From Ochotona curzoniae (taxonomy: Eukaryota > Chordata > Mammalia > Lagomorpha > Ochotonidae): 64,000 bases of DNA. Below are positions 46,578-58,374 of this stretch, one piece after another. The notes below the pieces were generated by a model, which saw only the letters and a program-made list of their open reading frames with translations, had not been told where the DNA came from and did no database searches. The DNA lies in the NCBI RefSeq assembly GCF_017591425.1, contig NW_024467121.1:21650707-21714706 (forward strand), given 5' to 3'. Each line of letters opens with the position of its first letter. Position 1 is the stretch's first letter. A program made the position numbers and the translations under genes.

Positions 46578-46672
46578 GAGCCTGAGGGAGGTATTGCAGA
46601 GCTGTAGAAACATCATATGGAAGTTCTTCATGGTTCAAGGTGGCTATTGGAGCAGCACATGTCACTTCTGCA
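46578..46672 (-). CDS. candidate internal coding exon, unidentified gene
   Basis: Read on the minus strand, a strong pyrimidine-rich acceptor (CTTTTCTTCCTTTTTCCTCAG) precedes a 95-base block that ends at a near-consensus donor (GTGAGT, plus-strand 46572-46577). The block holds 1 base, 31 complete codons and 1 base, with no stop. The peptide begins AEVTCAAPIATLN and continues HEELPYDVSTALQYLPQA, a mixed composition more like a real protein than the low-complexity frames elsewhere in the window. No repeat is recognisable across it. The frame would enter as codon position 3 and leave after codon position 1, so the next exon must supply two bases; the block at 7677-7823 does. I do not recognise the protein family, see no domain motif, and cannot exclude a chance pseudoexon. 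Confidence 0.5.
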
Positions 46673-47112
46673 CTGAGGAAAAAGGAAGAAAAGCCAAAAA
46701 GGGGACATGCTTCCTGCCTTTTAACTAATTTAAAAAATACATCGTTGTAGGAAGAATACATGCTATGCACTACTAATGAGAAATATTATTTTTCCATTGT
46801 TTTCCAGTAATGAAGTGACTCCATTTCTAAAGTATTATTGTTTTCACTATGAAATATTCATGCTGTTTTTGTGACTAAGTGGATTAGTAAGTTCAAGTGT
46901 GGGTTTTAGTGCAAGGATAAGACTTTCCTTGCCATCAGCAAATTTGTATAACCTCATAGCTGGATCAGGTTTCAGAAGGAATGTGGAATGGTGTCTGTTG
47001 TAGAGTGTAAAACTCCTTTTAAAAAATTAGGTGATTCTAAATTTTGCATCCTGTTAAACTTGGCTTAGAGCCATCTTTGACCTTGGTTAGTCTGCTTCCT
47101 GTGCTTTGTTTG

Positions 47113-47130
47113 AGCAGAAGGGGGCAGCAG
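47113..47130 (+). promoter_or_regulatory. CTCF-like motif
   Basis: AGCAGAAGGGGGCAGCAG. Aligned to the usual core CCASYAGRKGGCRSY, 13 of 15 positions agree; the first base and the fifth differ. It lies in repeat-free DNA. One motif match in 64 kb is not strong evidence of occupancy. Confidence 0.3.
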
Positions 47131-48281
47131 AGAAACCAATTAGAAAGCCAACTTCCTTGGTTGCTTCTTAGTCACGAATGTTCTTGTGCAGTGTAAATAC
47201 TGTGTACCAAAGGAATGTGAAAAGTAAAATTCATCTTCTATTTCAACTGAAAAGTAATTGGAGACAAATTTAAGTGATGGATTCAAATTTTTACTTATCA
47301 CTTTTAGCTCAATTATAAAGCTGCTCTAACGTGAACATGGTATTCATGGATTTTGTTGTTCTAGGATCTGACAAGCAAATATAAACTGGATTATTTAATG
47401 CAGTACAGCTTTCTATGGGGCTTGCTTTTCACTAGACAGCTTGTGTGTTTATACAAAAGCAGATGCTGCAATGGATGTTGTGGTTTATTCCAATATGTTT
47501 ACACACTGGTGTTATAGTTTCTAAGGAAAATAATTTCTTGTTGAAACAAAGGGAAGTTAATGCCTTATGACCAAATTTTGGTTTTGGAGTGAGTGAATGG
47601 CCTTTTTATTTGTTTTGTTCTTAAAATATTGCCTGTGTAGATTCCCCCCACACCCATTTGTTGAAAGACACAATGTCTCAGCTGATTGACTGGGTTCGTG
47701 CCTTTGAACTTTGAAAATGTGTTACCTAATTAATTCAAGCAGTGTTTTTCTGTGAAGAATGACTTCAGTCATGTTCACGGCTCTGGATAATTGTATCTCC
47801 TATATGTGAAAATAATTGTCTCTCATTTGTATTCTATACTTCTTTTTTATGGTGTAGAACATAGCATGGCACAACTAGGGGATTCTATTTGGAAAAGTCT
47901 GGTATTTTGATGTGTGATGTATTAAAGGTGTAGAACTATGTTTAATGATTAGTGAGTAACCAGGCCTCTGCAGAAATCCTGTGGGGAAAATGGTATCATG
48001 AGGTTAAGTGGCATCCTGCTCTGTGTGGGAACCATGAAGATAAAACTGAAGCTTTGTTCTAAATCCATTATCTTTGTTCTTCTATATTGTGGTGAGTTTA
48101 ATGTATTGGCTTTTTTGGTTACAATTCTGTTTTATAAGATAAGCTGAGAAGGTAATGGCTTCAGTATGATTTTCACACTGAGAAGTGTTACAGTTGAATA
48201 CTGAGGATATATGGTATGGCTAGTGTTCTGCAAAGATTGTAACAGAGAGGAGAGAGTGTTAGTTTATAAAAGTGGGACTTG

Positions 48282-48618
48282 TTTTTTTTTTGTGTGTTTT
48301 TTTTTTTCTTTCTTGTTGCTGATTTTTCTTCTCAAGGCAGATTTTTAGAGGGAAGATGCAGAGATCTGATCGCTGGTTCACTCCCTAAGTGGCAGCTGCA
48401 GTGGCCAGAGCTGAGCTGATCTAAAGCTAGGAGCTTATTCTAGGCCTCTCATGTGGCTGCAGGGTTCCACGGCTTTACTCTGTGCTCTGCTGCTTTCCCA
48501 GGCCACAAGCAGGGAGCTGGGTGGGAAGTGGAACTGCTGGGACATGAGCTGGTTGCTGTTATGGCATCCCAGCTCATGCAAGGCAAGGATTTAGCCATTA
48601 AGCCATTGCGCTGGGCCC
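48282..48618 (-). repeat. full-length SINE
   Basis: A long T-rich start, then 'gatcgctggttcactcccta', 'aggccacaagcagggagctg', 'tgcaaggcaaggatttagcc' and head 'attgcgctgggcccg'. Moderately young. Confidence 0.92.
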
Positions 48619-49199
48619 GAGAAAGTGTGTTTAACACATAGACTTACAGTTCATTCTTGCTCGAAGTACTTAGTGGCTCATGTCCCTTTGTCATCTCTGT
48701 TCCTGCATTATACTCCTGGTGCAATTTGACTGACAGTGCCCTGTTATGGCACATGGACTTCTTTACTGCTGGGCCAAATTCTTGCCCCAATTATCCACAT
48801 TGTGAATGCCCCAGTCTTGCTTTCCCTTTTTCTCATTTTTGAACATTTGATATTGCTACTTCTGTCATCACTTGCTAGCCTGACATTCTGTCCTCATGTC
48901 CTTGTGCTGGTCTGTATTCTATTGGTTACTTAGAGGCAACTGTCACTAGTTTTGGGGAGAGTTCTTTTCCTGTGAAGGTCTTTTTCTGTGAACTCTAGCC
49001 TTTTTGGTTTCCTGTACTGTCAGCTCGATCTTCTTAACTTGGAATCCATCAGGCTTGCTTGACATTCCCTGACCTGAACTGTTGTCAGGAAACTCTTAGC
49101 CATTAAGCTGCTCCAATCTTTTTGTTTGTCATCTTTTAGTAATTGTTGGTCTCTTTCAGTTTGATGAATACCATTGATTTGTCATTTATTTTTTAAAAT

Positions 49200-49730
49200 G
49201 CATGTTTAAGATTATTTGAGAAACACACACAGCAATCCTGTTTGCTCTTAAACTCTCCAAATGCCTGCAAGTGCTGGGCCAAAATGCTGGGCCTCAAGCA
49301 GCAAGGCTGAAGGGTGAATCTTTGTTTCTCCATCTTAGCTGGCAGCGGATATGTCTCTGTCTAAATTCTTAAATTTGTTTGCTGTCAGAACTCAGCTGAA
49401 CCCAGTTCTTTTCCTTCTTCCTCATAATAGAATCCTGTTAGCATTGCATGTTTATGTGGTAGGCACTACCTGCAGCATCTCAAATACCTTGACCAAGTTA
49501 CCTGGCATATTCTCTTCCTTTTGTAGTTTTCGAAATAGGTTTACAACAAGTACTAAGAAGATGGCCACATCTGTATCCAAGGCCATGGATCATCCTCCAC
49601 TGCCTTCCAAGGCCACAAACGTGGAGCTGGATGGGAAATGGAGCAGCCAGTATACAAACTGGTACCCGTCTGGGATCCTGGAGCTTGGAGATGTAGGATT
49701 AGCCAGTTGAGCCATTGTGCTGGGGCCCCG
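49200..49730 (-). repeat. SINE interrupted by about 240 bases
   Basis: Tail-side piece about 49205-49320 ('gattatttgagaaacacaca') and head-side piece about 49561-49730 ('tcctccactgccttccaagg', 'ctggtacccgtctgggatcc', 'gccattgtgctggggcc') flank unassigned DNA at 49321-49560. Confidence 0.55.
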
Positions 49731-49769
49731 ATTGTTGTTGTTGCTGTTTATAATCAATATCACTAGCAT

Positions 49770-50078
49770 TTGTTTCGATTTATACTCTCATATTTAAGAC
49801 TCATTCTTCCTTTAATGTATGATGGGGAGTTCCAGGAATCTGCCCAAAGGGTGATCATGCCCCAGTGCTTATTAGGTCTCCGCCACTTTTTCCATGCTCC
49901 CAGATGGCAAACTGACTTCCTCCTAGTGCGATTGGGCTGCTTTCTTCCTGAGTATCCCCTCAGGTTTGCACCTGCCACCCAAGGAAGAATTGATTTTAAT
50001 GAAACAAACTTGGTGACCAGGAGATCTACAATCAGTGGCTTGGTTGGAGGCTTCTCTTTATTAATTTTTTTTTTTTAA
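49770..50078 (+). other. unidentified open frame, GC-richer segment
   Basis: A 102-codon frame from ATG at 49770 with no SINE wording until the T run near 50067. The part around codons 35-60 has a fairly protein-like look (LGLRHFFHAPRWQTDFLLVR), but no splice sites or family are recognised. It could be a decayed repeat or LTR. Confidence 0.15.
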
Positions 50079-50589
50079 GTAAGAGCTGAGCATGTGAGGT
50101 TGTTGCTGAAGCCTGAATTGTTAAATGTGGGTTAATGGCCTTCCAGAAATCTAGCAAGTAATTAAGTTCCTCTTGTCCATGAAGACATTTCAGCTATAGA
50201 CAGGGATTTATTTTAATCTCTCAGATTCTAGGGTCACATTATGTTTTTTTTCTGATAAAATTTTGCCATGAGCCTAAAACTAAGTTCGTCAGAGATCAAT
50301 CTTGTTTTCCCTTGAGGTAGCTTTGAATCCTACATGAATTATAAGCTGCCAAAATGTCTCTTGTTAGAGCTACCTTTTAGTAGAATGCTACAACTGAATC
50401 ATAAGAAATCCATTTGCAGAAAATTTTGAATGCAGGCTATTTCGAAGACTAACAGTATTTCTATTTCAGTCCTACTATAACTTTATCTTTGTAAAATGAT
50501 ACATTCTCACCCTAGTAGGCAGTAATTTCCTTCATTAGGCTTGCCATCCAAGTGAACTAGTAATTCTCTTAGTGTACTCATCAGGTTTG

Positions 50590-50930
50590 TATCAGATACA
50601 TATTTTTGTGTGACATGCATTTTGCCAGATTCTTTGATATGATTAAGAAATGGAATGGTCCCTAATCTCCTCAAGGAGCTCATGGCTTACGAAAAACAAA
50701 AAACCAAAATACACCAACATATTGAGTGTGGTTTCATGGTATATTCAAGCCATTACAGAAAAGGGATGTAACCCTACCAATAGAAGTTTACATGGAAGAT
50801 GACATATTAGAGAGCCAGTTGTACAGATGAGGGCAAGGACTTTATAAAACGAGGGACAACTTTTGCAAAATAGAAGTCTGAGAGAAGGTGGCTGTGGTTG
50901 CCATTATCTTGGGTTGCCAGAGAGTAATAA
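50590..50930. repeat. ancient interspersed repeat, family not assigned
   Basis: 'ggtccctaatctcctcaaggagctcatggct' resembles the 'ccctgccctcatggagctt' block of an ancient mammal-wide repeat. The rest is too diverged to align by eye. Confidence 0.35.
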
Positions 50931-50944
50931 AGCTAGTATTTGCT

Positions 50945-51145
50945 AGCTAGGCAGAACCATCTGCTCCTATACCTCCATCATCTGTTCCTGTATGTATCCA
51001 CTACTACTGTGGAGTTTAAATTCCAAGAGGCCAAGGACAAGTTCTCTTGGTTTTTGTTTCTCATAGTACCTGGTGAAATGTTTTGCATGTGACAAATGTT
51101 GGTGAATGTTTGAGTGCTTGAGTGATTGAACCAGCCATCTGCATA
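50945..51145 (+). repeat. L2 3' end relic
   Basis: 'aattccaagaggccaaggacaag', 'catagtacctggtgaaatg' and 'acaaatgttggtgaatgtttga' match the L2 terminus, where 'gggcagggac', 'cctggcacatagta' and 'aaatatttgttgaatgaa' occur in that order. Confidence 0.7.
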
Positions 51146-51204
51146 AGGAAGCATTCTTTTGAGTCCTTCCATTGCCCAAGATGACTTTTTCCCCCTAGTG
51201 ATTT

Positions 51205-52050
51205 CATTTTTAAAAATTTATCCATTTCATTATTTGATGCTAAAATCCTACTGCCTCTGGGATTTCCCCATTCCCCTCCCCAACTTCCTGCCCCCCCCAA
51301 CTAATTTGCGCTATGTCATTATAGTAGTATAGTCCTTTATAAACGGTCATAAGTCCATCATTTGACTATTTAAGTGTTTCCTGATATTGTAGGTATGGAC
51401 AATGGCAGATAGTCCAGAATCCTATTGTCAAGATATATTTAAGTTTCATTGGGAGTCCATCTTTGATTTGGAAGTAGAGGTACATACTGCATTGTATCTT
51501 CATATATGGATATGTGATAGTCACTATTATACAGTTACTATACATCCTTTTAAATGCAGAGCCATAAAACAAAATCAACAACAGGAAGAAAAAATAGAAA
51601 ATTAACAACATGAAGTTAAATAATGCTACTGAATGGCTGTTTTGTCACTGAGGAAATGAAAAAGAGCACCAAAGACTTTGAAGCAAACAATGCTACTGTG
51701 TGGCCTTTGAGTCAGTGAGGAAATTAAGAAGAAAAAAAAACTTTTGTAAGAATGAAAATAAAAACATCAAAACTTCTGAGATGTAGCACAAACAGTATGG
51801 AAAGAGCTACATATCTTGTATTTGCATGAAGATTGCCTTGTCTCAGAGACAGCATCTGATATTTGTCCTTTGGGGCTTGTCTTATTTCACTGAGCGTAAT
51901 GGTCTCTAGTTGGGACTATTTGTTTACAAATGGTAGAATTTTGTTCTTTTTAATGTCTGAGTAGTATTCCATAGAGTGGATGTACTACAGCTTCTGGATC
52001 CACTGCTCTGTCTTGGCTGTTTCAGATTGTGCTGAAGTCTGATTAGCCCT
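51205..52050 (-). repeat. L1 3' UTR and extreme ORF2 end (antisense)
   Basis: Starts with the C-tract region ('gggatttccccattcccc'), shares 'tgatattgtaggtatggaca' with the 16.3-kb piece, and ends in ORF2-derived words on the opposite strand ('ctgagtagtattccatagag', 'tcactgagcgtaatggtctc'). Only the 3' end is present. Confidence 0.75.
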
Positions 52051-52189
52051 GAAAGTCTGTTACAGTGTTTATTGTATGGTTACGTTGGTCTGGACTTGGA
52101 TTTTACAGACACTACCCAGTCTTTCATGTGGCTGTCTCCCTGGTGACAGATTACCAAAGCTGAGATTCCTGAGACTGCATAATGATGTG

Positions 52190-52500
52190 AATATATACAT
52201 AAGTACTTTATTGTCTTGTTTAGCTTTGACTATTTAATCTATGGCTCTGTAATGTAAACAATAATTCCTTTCTGGATTTATTTACTTGGAAGATTAAAAA
52301 ATAATCTGTGTTTCTGGTCTTAGTTAAATATACTTAGAGTTGCCATGGGGATTTCCCGTGGCATTTTCACAGCTGGAGGTTTGGTGGGTTTTGCAAATGG
52401 CATTTGGATGAATCTTCAGTTTGCCAAAGCATTAGCAATCTTTTGTATTGTTTCCATCTGCCTTTTCTCTAAAGAGACATGTGTTGGGATTTTATTTATT
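52190..52500. other. possible conserved non-coding element
   Basis: Repeat-free AT-rich block with words such as 'tttgactatttaatctatgg' and 'cttcagtttgccaaagcatta', without low complexity or a coding frame. Confidence 0.2.
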
Positions 52501-52829
52501 TAATGGATTTTGTTTGAATTCAGCTAGTTTTTTCACTGTCCAAAATCACTAAGGGGAAACATAAGCTTTTATTTCCGAAATTTAACCTGTTCCTTGTTTG
52601 GAGACAGAGATAAGATGACCAGTCATTTTTGCAACCACCAAATACCTCCTAGTGTGATCTCTCCTGTGATGAAGTTATTGAGCTTGAGTGATGGTTTCAC
52701 GTAAGGCTGTTTATTTAAAAAACAGTTCACAATGGAAAATGTTGGATCCTTTTTTTTTTCTTCGTTTTCTAAAGAAGGCAAAAAAGAGATCTTGCCAGTG
52801 TTTTTCCAGGTTAGTCCTTTGGTATAGAG

Positions 52830-53100
52830 TATAGTAGCAGCTTTGGCATGCCGGTGTATCCTATTTCACAGTGTTGCCTTCCAGTCCCAGCACCTTGGCT
52901 TCCCATCAGGCTTCCTGCTGGTGCTCATCAGTTTGAGCAGCACATGATGATTCAAGTTCTCCGTTCCCTGTCATCCACATGGGAGACTTGAATGGAAATT
53001 TGAACTCCTGGCTTTGGTCTGAGCCAGCTGTTCCTATTATGAGCATTTGGGGTGTGAACCAGTGGATGGAAGATTTTCTGTCTGTTTCTGCCTTTCAATT
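52830..53100 (+). repeat. old tRNA-derived SINE
   Basis: 'tagcagctttggcatgccgg', 'aggcttcctgctggtgctca', 'catccacatgggagacttga' and tail 'gtttctgcctttcaattt'. Full length, diverged. Confidence 0.85.
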
Positions 53101-54647
53101 TTTCTTATTTTAATTTTATTTGAAACTTTTTCATTGAAAGCTTATTTGTGTAACTTGATGTTTTCTTACTTTGATTCATACCATCGTACTTAAAAGCTAT
53201 TACTCACTTAACTATTGAATGTTGTTTGGGTGAGTTTATCAGTAATAGCAAAATGTGCCTTTACTGTTTATCAAAGGTTGTTTAAAACCCAGATCTTTTG
53301 GAATAAGCCAGGAGCTATAAACACTGCTGTTTCTGTAGCTTCACATGAGTCAGAAACTTCCAAATCTGGATAAAAACAAAAGTGGAAAGATCTGAACTCA
53401 CTTGGAAAAGGTAACTGATGTTCTGTGAAAATAAGCCATGGATAAGGCATTTTGATTCTGTGTTGTAACTAGGAAAAATCATAAATGAATTCTGGTACCT
53501 CAATACATCAGGACTTTTTCAGTTCAGAAAGGTGATGGTCTTTCCTCCTTTCTTTGTCAAAGTGGTATGTGTAACTTCGGAATAGCTGATTCATTTGATG
53601 CAGCTGGAAGATACAGGAGCAATCGGTTCAACTTGCTTTGAACTTTAAAAATTGGTATTTTTTGTACTTTCATTGTGAAGTAGATGAATTCAGAAATCAG
53701 TTTGGGGGATATTAGTATTAAACCAAGACAAAAGCAGTTTTGCCTTCGGAATATGTAATTCCTGTCTTCGTAGTTAAAGTGCAGTAATTTTATGAGGTGT
53801 TTTGTTGCGTGGTGATAACCTCAGGGACTTAATCTGCCACTGCTGTGGCCTTCTGGGAGAGATGTTCCTATTGCAGAGGATTTCTGTAGTACTGGGAGTG
53901 GTAAGAAGTGTCAGGAGCATTACTGAGTGCCTAAACCCATCTGAGGTTTATTAATTTTCCAGATATGAGTTAACATGGTGTCTTGAATAGGCACAAGGCC
54001 TAGAGAGTAGGATTAGGAAAGTTTCCAGGGGGCTCTGAACTTGTGTCAAGCAAAACTGGCATGCCAGGCAGCTAAGTCAACTGAATAGGGAAAAGATTTT
54101 CGAAGAGGTTTATCTCACTGCATAATATTTGTAAATTTTATCCAATTAATTTGCAGCTGCAGGGCTTATGAGGCTAAAATTGAAGTTTTGTAAAGTTTCG
54201 ATAAGGAGGCAGTCAAACAAGTTTGATTAACAATGAATGCTTTGGAAATGAGTTGGCAGTAGAGCCAGAATACAAGGCTTGCATTTCAGCAGGCGTGTTG
54301 GCATCATAGTGCCTGTGTGATTAACCATGAAAAGCCTGTACTTTCTTACTTGTCATTTCAGTCATTTCTTCTTTCTTCTGTATCTTTTCTAAGCTAACTT
54401 TTAAGACTTCAAAATACATCTTCTCATAGTTAAGTCCCATCAGCCCAGTGTTTGCAGCAAGCCTTTTTTTGTTAGAAGAAATCCGTTATCTTTACTCTTT
54501 TCTTCCTTAACCCTTCCAGTCTGTTCTCTAGTCTTTCCCTTCCTGCTAAGGGCTTTTCAGTAATCTCACGCTTTCTCATGGTTCAGGTGGCAGGATCTGT
54601 TTACCTGGAGTTAAAGTCTTCAGTTGTGGCTGAAGGGTCTCAGAGGG
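53101..54647. other. unassigned stretch with splice-like signals
   Basis: A strong minus-strand acceptor ending at 53366-53367 (TTTTGTTTTTATCCAG) opens a short frame (DLEVSDSCEATETAVFIAPG), and a GTGAGT donor lies at 53396-53401. They do not pair into a clear exon. The rest shows no recognised repeat. Confidence 0.25.
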
Positions 54648-54656
54648 CACACATAG

Positions 54657-54990
54657 TTTTTTTTTTTTTAAGATTTATTTTTATTATTTTTTTATTGGAA
54701 AGGCGGATATATACAGAGAGGAGAGACGGAGAGGAAGATCTTCTGTCCAATGATTCACTCCCCAAGTGAGTGCAACCGCCTATACTATGCCGATCTGTAG
54801 CCAGGAGACTCTTCCGGGTCTCCCACGCAGGTGCAGGGTCCCAAAGCTTTGGGCCATCCTTGACTGCTTTCCCGGGCCACAGGCAGGGAGCTGGAAGGGA
54901 AGCAGGGCTGCCGGGATAGAACCAGCGCCCATATGGGATCCCGGGCGTGCAAGGCAAGGACCTTAACTACTGTGCCATCGCGCCGGGCCC
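54657..54990 (-). repeat. young SINE with target-site duplication
   Basis: Third member of the young group ('attggaaaggcggatatata', 'gcgcccatatgggatcccgg', head 'catcgcgccgggccc'). Flanked by CACACATAG at 54648-54656 and 54991-54999. Confidence 0.96.
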
Positions 54991-55397
54991 CACACATAGG
55001 TTTTTGTAATGTGCTAAACAGATTACAACCAGCAAAATAATGTTTGTGTTGTTAATACTTGAGTTTTTTTCAGTGAAAGGAAACATTGTCCTAAACTTCA
55101 GAAAAATTTCATGCTCCTGTACAGGATTCAGTAATAATACAGATTTTTTTGACCAAACTTTAGTAAGGCTCTTGAACTCTCCTCTTACCAAAGCCCTCCT
55201 ATTCACTTCCTTGTAAAATCTAGTTTTAGCAAGAAGCCTGCTGAGTCACATGGGCCAGAACCTTTCCCTTCACTCTTGGATATCTGAATGTTACTGATAA
55301 GTGGTTTGTCATCTTCCATTTTCCCATAAGTGATGTCTGATTACTTTGGCCTGTCCTACATGAATCCTATGAGAGGTTTAGCCAAAATCTCTCCTGC

Positions 55398-55735
55398 TTG
55401 GGCCTGGTGTGATGGCTCAGTGGCTAAAATCCTTGCCTTGGATGCCCCAGAATCCCATATGGGCACTGCTTTGTATTGCTTGCACTCCACTTCCCATCCA
55501 GCTCCCTGCCTGTTTGTGGCTTGGGAAAGTAATGGAGGATAACCCAAAGCCTTGGGACCCTGCACCCACATGGGAGACCTGGAGCAGGCTCCTGGCTCTT
55601 GGTTTTGAATCAGCTGAGCTGTGACCATTGTGGCCACTTGGGAAGTGAACCAGTGGATGGAAGATCTTTCTCTCTGTCTCTGCCTTTCCAATAAAAGTTA
55701 AATAAATCTTAAAAAGTAAAAAAAGCTTTAAAAAA
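55398..55735 (+). repeat. full-length SINE
   Basis: Head 'gggcctggtgtgatggctca' with a tRNA-like A-box region, body 'cacccacatgggagacctgg' and tail 'ttccaataaaagttaaataa'. Flanked by AAAATCTCTCCTGC (from about 55385) and a similar AAAATCTCTTTTGC (from about 55732), an imperfect duplication. Confidence 0.95.
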
Positions 55736-56344
55736 TCTCTTTTGCCCCTCATATTTCTTCGGAGTGATTTTTCAAACCTTTATCCCCTGCTCTGTTCTTT
55801 ACCTGTAAGTTCCTACTTGCCTATGTTGTATTCAGAGATGAATCCAATTGTTTATTGAGGCCTCCTTTCCCCTATTGCAATAACCCTGAATAAAACCTGT
55901 TTTTACCATACTCCTCCCCAGCTCTGGTCAGTTTTCTTTAACAGTAGCCTGAAATAAAAGTGATACTGGAGAGGCTGCCTCTGCAGGGCAAAAGGAGAAA
56001 GGTGTAAAAGGAGTAGTGAATGATAGAACATGTCAACTGTCTCTAATATTTTGTTACAGATAGCAAAGTTCTTAAGCAACTTTGAAAGGTTGAAGAAATT
56101 GTGGTACCTGGGGATTTATGGTGGTATTCTCTTTGCTAGCACTTTTGGATTTGGCTTTGGTGGAAGACCTTTTTTTTCCATCTTTCTACTGTGATGTATG
56201 GTTCCATTGTGCCATGACTAACCTGCGGGTCTTAACTTGCATGCCACACACCACAAGGGTTTGCACAAGGCTCAACCTAGCCAAAAAGATAAGCCTACTT
56301 ACTGGTGGTGCATTGGTAGTTTTCACCTATGAAAAGTTGGCATA
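55736..56344. other. unassigned stretch
   Basis: No recognised repeat. The plus frame 56118-56345 lacks splice sites and a family match. Confidence 0.3.
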
Positions 56345-56630
56345 AAAGACTTTAAGATTTAATTATTTGAAAAGCTGAGAGGGAGACTATATTGTACTTA
56401 AATACACTGGCTTACTCCCCAAATGGCTGTAGCGTACGAGACTGAATCAGGTGAACATCGGGATCCAATGACTCCTTCCAAGTCTCCTACACGGGTGTCA
56501 CAGCAAGCACTTGGGCCATGTTCCTCCCCTTTCACAGGGACATTAGAAGGCAACTGGGACAGAACCAGTACTCTCATATGAGATTTAGGCATTGTCAGCA
56601 GCAGTTTATTTTGCCATCATGTCATCTAAA
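56345..56630 (-). repeat. old tRNA-derived SINE
   Basis: 'aagatttaattatttgaaaa', 'aagtctcctacacgggtgtc', 'cagtactctcatatgagatt' and the head remnant 'ttttgccatcatgtcatc'. Confidence 0.8.
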
Positions 56631-57154
56631 TACTTCTTATTTTTGCTTTTTTTGACAGTGGTCTCATAATGAAATGCCTGGTCAGAGATATATTCTGAGT
56701 AGCCCAGTTTTAGTTTTTGTGTAGCTGAAATGCTTTCTGGTGAAACCAATGACCATTTGGGCTTTTAATTTTGTGTGTGTGTTTGTTTTCTAGCTCATTT
56801 ACTTATTATGCCTGTTGGACTTTATTGTCATTATTTTATTTTACCAGTATGTCTTGGTCATGATTCTCGGCTAGTTTCATTTGCTGTTATATAATAAAGA
56901 CAGCTTAATTCAACCCTTTTCCAAGTACTTGTTTGACTTTAGTAAATATCAATGATGTGTATTACTTAGTCTTGCAAAGAATTTATCAAGGGAAGGTAGG
57001 TGAGACCATCACAGCAGGCCTTGGATTTCAATTTCAGAAGCTGAACCTTACTTTAATCATATGAGAAGATTTTTAGGCCAGAGCAGATTTTTGGGTAGGG
57101 TTTAGGCAAATTAAAAAGTATACTATTAAAGGGAAAAACTTTTAAGATAATTTA

Positions 57155-57432
57155 ATAGGTGTGTCTTTGGCTGAGTGATTAAGACTCCACTTTGGACATC
57201 CACTTTATCAGAGTGCATGAGTTTGAATTCTGGCCACACTTGGTAGTCCAGCTTTCTGTGAATACAGACCCTTGGAAGGCGACAGGTGATGGCTTTTGTA
57301 GTTGTGTCTACTCCACCTATGTCAGTTCCTGCCTCCTGACTTTGATCTGGCCCTGCCCTGGCTGTTGAAATTAATGTAACAATGCAGGAGAGATCTGTTT
57401 CTCTTCTTTCCAAATAAATATTTGTTAAAAGC
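57155..57432 (+). repeat. old SINE with readable tRNA-like head
   Basis: A-box-like TGGCTGAGTGATTAAG and B-box-like AGTTTGAATTCTGG lie at the head, spaced as in tRNA genes. The tail is 'ctttccaaataaatatttgt'. The cloverleaf does not look intact, so it is not a tRNA gene. Confidence 0.8.
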
Positions 57433-57817
57433 CAGTTTAATTTAGTTAATTAAAAAGTTATCTTAAGTGATGATGAAGATCTGAACTATAGCAGTGGCTT
57501 TGGAAATTTAGAGAAAAAAATGATGTGTTTCTGAAGTGAAAGAAAGATGTGGGGTATAAAGCAATGGGTAGCAAGTGATAACCCAGGATTTGTTTATAAG
57601 AAAAACAGAATCACACTCTGAGACATTTTTTCTTGTGGATGAGGGGATGAGTAATTTTTTTCAGTCAAGGAAAGCGAGTGAGCATAGAAATTACTTTTAG
57701 TAACCTTGATAGTCTCAAAATAACTGACATTTTAGGAGTGGGAGAAGTAGTATAAAAATTGAAGTTGAGGTTTTTAAAATCTATATGTTTTCCCTGTGGA
57801 ATATAAAGGAGCTTTTT

Positions 57818-58070
57818 TTGGTAAGGTTTATTTTCTTATGGTAGAGTTGTGGAGGGACAGACAGAAAGGTCTGCATCCCCTATTTCACTCTCCAAATGGC
57901 TAGGCAGGAACCAGGAACTTCTTCCGTATCTCACACGTGGGTGCAGGGATTCAAGCACTTGGACCATCTTCTGTTGCTTTTCCCAGGCACATTAGCAGGG
58001 ATTGGAATGGGAGTTCCTGAGACTTGAACTGGCACCCATATAGAATAATGCCCACCATGGGCAGCAAATG
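57818..58070 (-). repeat. old tRNA-derived SINE
   Basis: 'aaggtttattttcttatggt', 'atctcacacgtgggtgcagg', 'tgaactggcacccatataga' and the head remnant 'gcccaccatgggcagc'. Confidence 0.82.
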
Positions 58071-58374
58071 GAACTTTTAAAAAATGATGGTACATGGAAT
58101 CTTGAAATTACCAAATTTCTGATACAAGCCACTGGCTCTCACTTTTACACTCGCTCTGTCCTGCTTTAATATTTTTAATGGAAGCCTTTCCCTGTGAGAG
58201 GCATTGCATTATGTGAGCATAAATCCTGCCCTCAAGGGACTTAGATGCCGTGTATGGAGGAATGGCACCTAGACACAGTGGTAAGGTTGAGGTGTGTCAT
58301 TCGCAGGAGACAGTTAATCTTGTTAAGAGTGGGGACATGAAGGGCATGGAAAGGGATAAATGTGGCATTAATTT

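Larger units (their letters stand above)
45861..48281. other. mostly single-copy stretch around the best exon candidate
   Basis: Few recognisable repeats. It holds the 46578-46672 exon candidate and a CTCF-like word at 47113-47130. No second exon with two good splice sites was seen here. Confidence 0.4.

Noticed and set aside
57155..57235. Possible tRNA gene (A- and B-box-like words)
   Set aside because: It is the head of a tRNA-derived SINE with the usual SINE body and tail. A tRNA cloverleaf is not maintained.
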